A DNA stretch of 64,000 nucleotides, from positions 868,001-932,000 of the forward strand of contig NZ_RKKE01000003.1 of the NCBI RefSeq assembly GCF_003797125.1. The letters are read 5' to 3'. This DNA is from Shewanella frigidimarina (GTDB taxonomy: Bacteria; Pseudomonadota; Gammaproteobacteria; Enterobacterales; Shewanellaceae). How positions within the stretch are numbered: position 1 is the first letter of the stretch; each line of letters opens with the position of its first letter. Under the pieces are notes generated by a model. The model saw only the letters and a list, made by a program, of their open reading frames with translations, was not told where the DNA came from and ran no database searches. Of the stretch, positions 60,126 through 64,000 are shown one piece after another. The position numbers were made by a program, and so were the translations under genes.

Positions 60126-60223
60126 AACTAACGCTAAATTAAACGGCAAAATAAGTTGGATTGCTTTTTTGCGTTACTTTGCAAAAAACGAGACAAGCTT
60201 TTTTTGTCCGATTGAATGCCTTG
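60126..60223 (-). repeat. attC site C, interrupted by an IS
   Basis: Ninety-eight bases from CTAACGC to ATGCCTTG. The missing TTAGC is found at 61883-61887 after the IS. Rejoining gives ...GAATGCCTTG-TTAGCTCG, just like the other sites (ACCTTGTTAG, GCTTGTTAG, TCTTGTTAG). Confidence 0.85.
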
Positions 60224-60300
60224 ATACTCATTGAGCCCCCTCCCTAGCAAGCCGCATCAGCGGTATGCTTAAGGTGACTAAACCAACAGGAGAAAGCTCA

Positions 60301-61344
60301 ATGAGATTTTATAATAACTCACATCCATACTACTGTGGTATCGATTTACATGCGCGTTTACTTTATGTCTGTATCATTGATTCTAAAGGGGAAGTTGTAG
60401 CTCATAAAAAGATAGGTGCCAGTAAAGATGACTTATTACTCATTCTAGAACCTTATATCGGCAATGTAATTGTCGGGGTTGAGTGCATGCATTGCTGGTA
60501 TTGGGTGTCAGACTGGTGTGCTGAACTTGGGATTGATTTTATCTTAGGTCATGCGCTTTATATGAAGGCGATTCACGGTGGTAAAACCAAAAATGATAAA
60601 GTCGATTCCTTTAAAATTGCCACACTACTGCGTGGTGGTAACTTTCCAATAGCTTATGATTATCCAAGTGAAATGCGCGCAGCTCGTGATCTACTGCGCC
60701 GAAGAATGAAGATTGTCCGTCACGGGGCCATGCTCAAAGGTCATGTGGTTAACACCAACAGCCAATACAATTTACCTGCCACTGAACTTAACCTTAAAAA
60801 CATCTCTGCAAGAAAAAAACTTCGCGAGCAATATCAAGATCCTATCGTACAACGCAACATTGATTTAGACATGGCACTACTTGATTGTTATGCAAAGGAA
60901 CTCGCACAGGTTGAATGGTTCATTGAAAAACAGGCCAAAAATCATAATCCCGTCTATTTAGAATTACTGAAAACAGTACCAGGTATTGGCAAGATTTTGT
61001 CACTGACAATCCTCTATGAAATCGGTGATATCAGTCGATTTGAGTCAGTACAAAAGTTTGCTTCATACTCTCGATTGGTCAAATGCAAAGCAGAATCAGC
61101 GGGTAAAACCTATGGCACCAATGGCAATAAAATCGGTAATGCTCATTTGAAATGGGCATTCTCAGAAGCAGCGGTGCTGTACCTGCGAGGCAATGACAAA
61201 GCACGTAACTACCTTAATCGATTACAAAAACGAATGAGTAAAGCAAAGGCGTTGTCTGCACTGGCACATAAGCTTGGTCGCTGCGTCTATTTCATGCTGA
61301 AGAACAAAACGGTGTTTGATGAACAACGATTCTTAAAAGGATAA
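60301..61344 (+). CDS. IS110/IS1111-family transposase (DEDD)
   Basis: The 347-residue recombinase has an N-terminal RuvC-like DEDD domain: GIDLHARLLYV with the first Asp, VGVECMHCWYW, and KNDKVDSFKIATLL. The C-terminal Tnp_20 domain has VPGIGKILSLTILYEIGD and the serine-containing FASYSRLVKCKAESAGK. The start chosen is ATG 60301, behind a strong AGGAG. The frame opens at 60265 without a ribosome site. It looks intact. Confidence 0.9.
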   Translation: MRFYNNSHPYYCGIDLHARLLYVCIIDSKGEVVAHKKIGASKDDLLLILEPYIGNVIVGVECMHCWYWVSDWCAELGIDFILGHALYMKAIHGGKTKNDKVDSFKIATLLRGGNFPIAYDYPSEMRAARDLLRRRMKIVRHGAMLKGHVVNTNSQYNLPATELNLKNISARKKLREQYQDPIVQRNIDLDMALLDCYAKELAQVEWFIEKQAKNHNPVYLELLKTVPGIGKILSLTILYEIGDISRFESVQKFASYSRLVKCKAESAGKTYGTNGNKIGNAHLKWAFSEAAVLYLRGNDKARNYLNRLQKRMSKAKALSALAHKLGRCVYFMLKNKTVFDEQRFLKG

Positions 61345-61403
61345 GTCGCGCAATAAGGTGAGCTGAACGTCTAACTAGATACTCTTAAAAAGGAGAAGCG
61401 AGC

Positions 61404-61493
61404 ATGACCGTGAATGATGTGGCTAATGAAGCAATGACTTCTCACCATCATCACTATGCCAAATGCTATTTAAGCTACATTGCCTGCTGTTGA
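61404..61493 (+). CDS. Tiny open frame inside the IS
   Basis: Twenty-nine codons (MTVNDVANEAM ... CC) begin after a clear AAGGAG site 60 bases past the transposase. It may be translated, but it lies in the region where IS1111 elements carry their guide RNA and may be only part of that transcript or a leader. Low coding evidence. Confidence 0.3.
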   Translation: MTVNDVANEAMTSHHHHYAKCYLSYIACC

Positions 61494-61817
61494 TTTTACA
61501 AAGAATGACACCTTATTGGCGCGCATTAATAAATACAATCAACAAAGTCGTTTACACCCTAAATGAGCCTGAAACTAACTGTGCAAAAAGCACCTCTGAC
61601 TTGAATAGTGCCATCTTAGGGTTAACCGATAAATGTCTCGGCTTTAGCCTCCTGCGTCGCTCTACCTCCTAAATCCATTTAGTCGTAGTGCCCCTGGATT
61701 GATAAGCGGCAGGCAGCGATAAGATCGCGCTAAGAGAGCCTCTATATGTGTTTGCTGTAAACGATGATTTGACAGCTAAATGACAGGCGAAGTAGATGAA
61801 TTTGTTGATTGATTTAA

Positions 61818-61841
61818 ATTTGACTGCAAAAGCAGTCAAAT
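61818..61841 (+). ncRNA. Hairpin in candidate IS1111 guide-RNA region
   Basis: ATTTGACTGC-AAAA-GCAGTCAAAT is a perfect 10-bp hairpin about 40 bases from the right end of the IS. AAGTTAGGCTCG follows it, resembling the attC right flank TTAGCTCG. IS1111 elements are reported to encode a target-choosing RNA downstream of the transposase; this could be part of it. This is a structural guess only. Confidence 0.35.
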
Positions 61842-61896
61842 AAGTTAGGCTCGCCTATTGACTGGCGGAAGGCTCATATGTGTTAGCTCGATTTAG

Positions 61897-62514
61897 CTAT
61901 TGTTCTAATTTTAGTTCAACTCTCATTTGCTTAATTATTTCCTTTTGAAGAAATCCAATTTCTTTACCCTTACTCTTCATTTGGATAGCAATTGGCGATT
62001 CAAAATCAGGCATAGTAAATGCCTGCTTCATTTCAGTTAGCCACTCAGCAGATAACTCTAATATTTCCTGATGAGCTTCTTCAAATTCATTAGTTAACGC
62101 AAATAGTTTTGGAGATCCTAAAACCTTTAATGTGGTGCTTTCTTGAGTTGCTTTTCTATGTGCTGTTTGGATCTTCATTGGGAATTCATTTACTGCGTCC
62201 TGAAACTCAATCAAAGCATCGTTTGAGTTATCTGAATCCAATAGCTTTTTGAATTGATCTTTTAGCGTCACCTGAGAAAACTCTTCATAGTCGTTGCCAA
62301 CACCAGAAGCCGCATCTTCAAATTTTTTGAAGTATTCGGAGTAAACTTTAGTTCTTATTTCTAAAATTCGATCTTCTCGCTCCCTTTTTCCTTTCAAATA
62401 ATGCAATAAGATAGGTATTAAAACGGATGCTAATATGACACAGACAGCAGGAACAATTACTTTGGGCTCAAACCAAGCATTAAGTGCTATTTCTTTTACG
62501 ACATCCGATGACAC
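61897..62514 (-). CDS. Integron cassette membrane protein of unknown function
   Basis: The 205-residue protein has a single membrane helix near residues 19-40 (VIVPAVCVILASVLIPILLHYL) followed by a positively charged stretch and a long helical, charged cytoplasmic part. The start is GTG 62514, with GGGAG upstream and attC D just before it. No family recognised. Single-span proteins with a helical tail occur in defence cassettes, but nothing here shows that role. Confidence 0.72.
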   Translation of the reverse strand: MSSDVVKEIALNAWFEPKVIVPAVCVILASVLIPILLHYLKGKREREDRILEIRTKVYSEYFKKFEDAASGVGNDYEEFSQVTLKDQFKKLLDSDNSNDALIEFQDAVNEFPMKIQTAHRKATQESTTLKVLGSPKLFALTNEFEEAHQEILELSAEWLTEMKQAFTMPDFESPIAIQMKSKGKEIGFLQKEIIKQMRVELKLEQ

Positions 62515-62530
62515 AGTAATGCTCCCTGAG

Positions 62531-62630
62531 AGCTAACGCCCAGTTAAACGGACAAAAATTGTTGGCTATAATTTTGTGAGGAACGAACAATAGCCAACTG
62601 TTTTTGTTCCGTTTAAAGTGCTTGTTAGGT
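62531..62630 (-). repeat. attC site D
   Basis: The 100-bp site has arms GGACAAAAATTGTTGGCTAT and ATAGCCAAC...TTTTTGTTCC, bounded by AGCTAAC and GTTAGGT. It follows the STAND-NTPase gene. Confidence 0.9.
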
Positions 62631-62632
62631 TA

Positions 62633-63661
62633 TTATCTGACAATTGGACTTATATATTTTGTATGAACCCACCCAGAGAATATTTCAGAAGAATTTAAAT
62701 TTGTAAATTCAACTTGAGCCCACTGATTTTTGACCAAAAGAAGGTTTACTACTTGATTTGGAGATAATACTATTAAAATATTATTTACATTTGGATTCGG
62801 CTCTTTCCTTACATTAAGAAATGTAGTTGAGTAATGCGGGTTATTAATATCTTTACTCTCCAGAACAAGCTCTTGTGATATGTATTTTTCGAATTCTAAT
62901 AATTGAAGAGTTAACTTTTCTTCTGTTTCTAAAGAACTAGCATATGAAATAAGAAATAAAATAAATCCAAATATTAAACTTATATAATCAACATTCAAAT
63001 CTTTATCACTTTGAATATTAACTTTTAAATTATCGTTATTAGAAATAACATTTTCATCGTTGCCATTACTTTTTTTATGAATATATTCAAGAGCCTTCCT
63101 AGGAGTATTGAGAAGAAGCTTTAATAATAGAGGGTTTCCTTCTATAAAATTTATTACCTTATCTATATCTGGGCTTGCTATTTCATTTTTCATCTTATAA
63201 TGCAGAGATCTAAGATGTAATAACTCTTTAGCATTAAGACCTGATAAGGGTAATATATTCTCTATTCCTTCTAGAACAACCATTCTTCCAGCTATAACGA
63301 GCGATGCAGTAGTATCACAAAGAAAGTCTTTTACTTTATTTAGATCAGATAATTTTAATAATTCCGCATCATCAATCACCACCAGAGCTTGTGTTTCAAA
63401 TGATTGTTTTAAAATAGAAATTTCATTTAGTATGCTTGCACAACCAATATGTGCAGAAAGATGGTAAATCCCTCCCGAAAATAAATTAGAATACTCTCTT
63501 TCAAACATCCTTAACAAAGAGGTTTTACCAATCCCTCCGACTCCTGTAATAACAGTTACAGAATTTTTCTTAGAAGTATATTCAACCAGCCTTTCAAGCT
63601 CTTTTGTTCTACCAACAAAGAAGGATTCTGGTTGCATATCTTGAAATGGAATTGAAAGCAT
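62633..63661 (-). CDS. STAND-type NTPase with membrane helix and SH3-like C-terminus
   Basis: The 342-residue protein has a P-loop NTPase domain: FVGRTKELERL, Walker A GVGGIGKT (40-47), Walker B ALVVIDD (92-98) and a GLPL-like GNPLLLKLL (175-183). A low-complexity Asn/Asp-rich linker and a membrane helix (about 226-243) follow, then a bacterial SH3-like domain (TTFLNVRKEPN ... WVHTKYISPI). The start chosen is ATG 63661 after CTAGGGA; the frame reads back into attC E. The layout resembles a small bacterial NLR-like sensor; its target is unknown. Confidence 0.8.
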   Translation of the reverse strand: MLSIPFQDMQPESFFVGRTKELERLVEYTSKKNSVTVITGVGGIGKTSLLRMFEREYSNLFSGGIYHLSAHIGCASILNEISILKQSFETQALVVIDDAELLKLSDLNKVKDFLCDTTASLVIAGRMVVLEGIENILPLSGLNAKELLHLRSLHYKMKNEIASPDIDKVINFIEGNPLLLKLLLNTPRKALEYIHKKSNGNDENVISNNDNLKVNIQSDKDLNVDYISLIFGFILFLISYASSLETEEKLTLQLLEFEKYISQELVLESKDINNPHYSTTFLNVRKEPNPNVNNILIVLSPNQVVNLLLVKNQWAQVEFTNLNSSEIFSGWVHTKYISPIVR

Positions 63662-63675
63662 ACTTTTCCCTAGTA

Positions 63676-63775
63676 ATCTAACGCCCACTTAAGCGGACAA
63701 AAATAGTTGGTTAAAATGTGTAGCGAAGCGGAACCTAACCAACTGTTTTTGTTCCGTTTGAAGTTCTTGTTAGAG
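63676..63775 (-). repeat. attC site E
   Basis: The 100-bp site is almost the same as sites B and D (GCGGACAAAAATAGTTGGTT and AACCAACTGTTTTTGTTCC), bounded by ATCTAAC and GTTAGAG. Confidence 0.9.
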
Positions 63776-63783
63776 TTCGTTTC

Positions 63784-64000
63784 CTAGCTGACATCAGTGT
63801 TTTTAATTCCAAAAGGTATATGAACCGAAGGAGCTACTGAGCTTGTAGAATCTAAATGTCCTGATTGGTCATCGAAGAAGATATGAGGTTTAAGAACACC
63901 CAATATCAAACCTTTATCTACACCGCCAAGGAAAAATGCATCATTAGCCATTACACCCCATTCCTTTAAGGTATTTAGCGCTCGTTCATGCGATGGTGCA
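63784..64000 (-). CDS. 5'-nucleotidase family protein, C-terminal part (5' end outside window)
   Basis: About 72 residues in the minus-strand frame ending at TAG 63784-63786. They read HERALNTLKEWGV, DAFFLGGVDKG, KPHIFFDDQSGHLD and VHIPFGI, the C-terminal pattern of the 5'-nucleotidase family (PF06189 type). It was found by translating the edge by hand; the start lies past 64000. It is the most proximal cassette seen. Confidence 0.8.
   Translation of the reverse strand, partial: APSHERALNTLKEWGVMANDAFFLGGVDKGLILGVLKPHIFFDDQSGHLDSTSSVAPSVHIPFGIKNTDVS

Larger units (their letters stand above)
60224..61882 (+). mobile_element. IS110-family (IS1111 group) element inserted in attC
   Basis: The element of about 1.66 kb lies between the two halves of attC C. 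It has subterminal inverted-repeat-like GAGCC ends (left from 60233, right to 61875), a DEDD transposase, and a noncoding stretch of over 500 bases after the transposase. These are traits of the IS1111 group that specifically targets attC. The exact ends are ambiguous by 1-3 bases because of the TG/TTG overlap, and no target duplication is expected. Confidence 0.82.
57107..64000 (-). mobile_element. Distal part of a chromosomal integron cassette array
   Basis: Five attC sites of roughly 100 bp recur between short minus-strand genes. Each gene stops at or near a site starting RYYAACAAG-like and ending GCGTTA-like, the normal cassette order. Since cassettes read leftward, attI and intI should lie beyond 64000. 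The array's left end at 57107 adjoins core chromosome (panP). The genes are AT-rich and unrelated to each other, as expected for cassettes. Confidence 0.88.

Noticed and set aside
61463..61672. 69-residue plus-strand open frame inside the IS
   Set aside because: No ribosome site or family, and it overlaps the tiny frame and the presumed noncoding RNA region.
1..64000. CRISPR array or prophage
   Set aside because: No regularly spaced identical repeats with unique spacers, no cas genes, and no phage structural or integrase genes were found; the spaced repeats at the right end are attC sites.

Overview
The window looks like a chromosomal segment of a low-GC Shewanella, of the cold-adapted S. 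frigidimarina type. The strongest evidence is an omcA-mtrC-mtrA-mtrB cluster for extracellular electron transfer (three decaheme c-type cytochromes and the MtrB barrel). It is flanked by neighbours recalled from Shewanella genomes: tig-clpP-clpX-lon-hupB-ppiD, folD/cysS/ppiB/lpxH, glnS, feoAB, a TonB2 operon, polB/dinG, cdaR-gntP-glxK and a PanP-type decarboxylase. The genus call rests on gene content and order; no search was run.

Layout. 1-1.3 kb: 5'-truncated AraC-type regulator and an McbG-like pentapeptide-repeat protein. 1.3-9.9 kb (minus): protein quality-control block ppiD, hupB, lon, clpX, clpP, tig, with a heat-shock-type promoter before lon and a perfect FNR-type box at the tig promoter. 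10.3-10.6 kb: tRNA-Pro, tRNA-Arg and tRNA-His with a strong upstream promoter. 10.9-23.8 kb: housekeeping genes (folD, cysS, ppiB, lpxH, miaE, glnS), ferrous iron uptake (feoAB), a GNAT acetyltransferase, ppiC and a DUF885 lipoprotein. 24.4-29.4 kb: a six-gene TonB2 operon (DUF3450, TtpC-like, ExbB2, ExbD2, TonB2, TPR). Most junctions in it are TAATG overlaps. A methyltransferase and a TonB-dependent receptor follow. 34-42.4 kb: divergent SOS genes polB and dinG sharing one LexA box, then a TSUP permease, priC, DUF2057, histone-deacetylase-like and ComFB genes, and the 4.5S RNA gene. 42.9-50.6 kb: omcA and mtrCAB. 50.9-56.6 kb: glycerate module cdaR, gntP, glxK, then panP.

From 57.1 kb to the window end the sequence is the distal part of a chromosomal integron. 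Five attC sites of about 100 bp separate short, AT-rich, minus-strand cassettes. Because the genes read leftward, attI and the integrase should lie beyond the right edge. Cassettes from left to right: an unknown 146-residue protein; a Septu-like (PtuA ATPase plus PtuB HNH) pair whose ATPase is cut by an in-frame amber codon; an unknown single-span membrane protein; a STAND-type NTPase with a membrane span and SH3-like tail; and a 5'-nucleotidase-like gene running off the edge. An IS110/IS1111-family element sits inside one attC at TTG|TTAG. Its long noncoding stretch lies downstream of the transposase, where IS1111 elements are reported to encode their target-choosing RNA.

The most interesting region is this integron: candidate anti-phage cassettes, the amber-split ATPase and the attC-targeting insertion sequence. 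Everything left of 56.7 kb is mainly well-known Shewanella core biology with a few notable regulatory sites.
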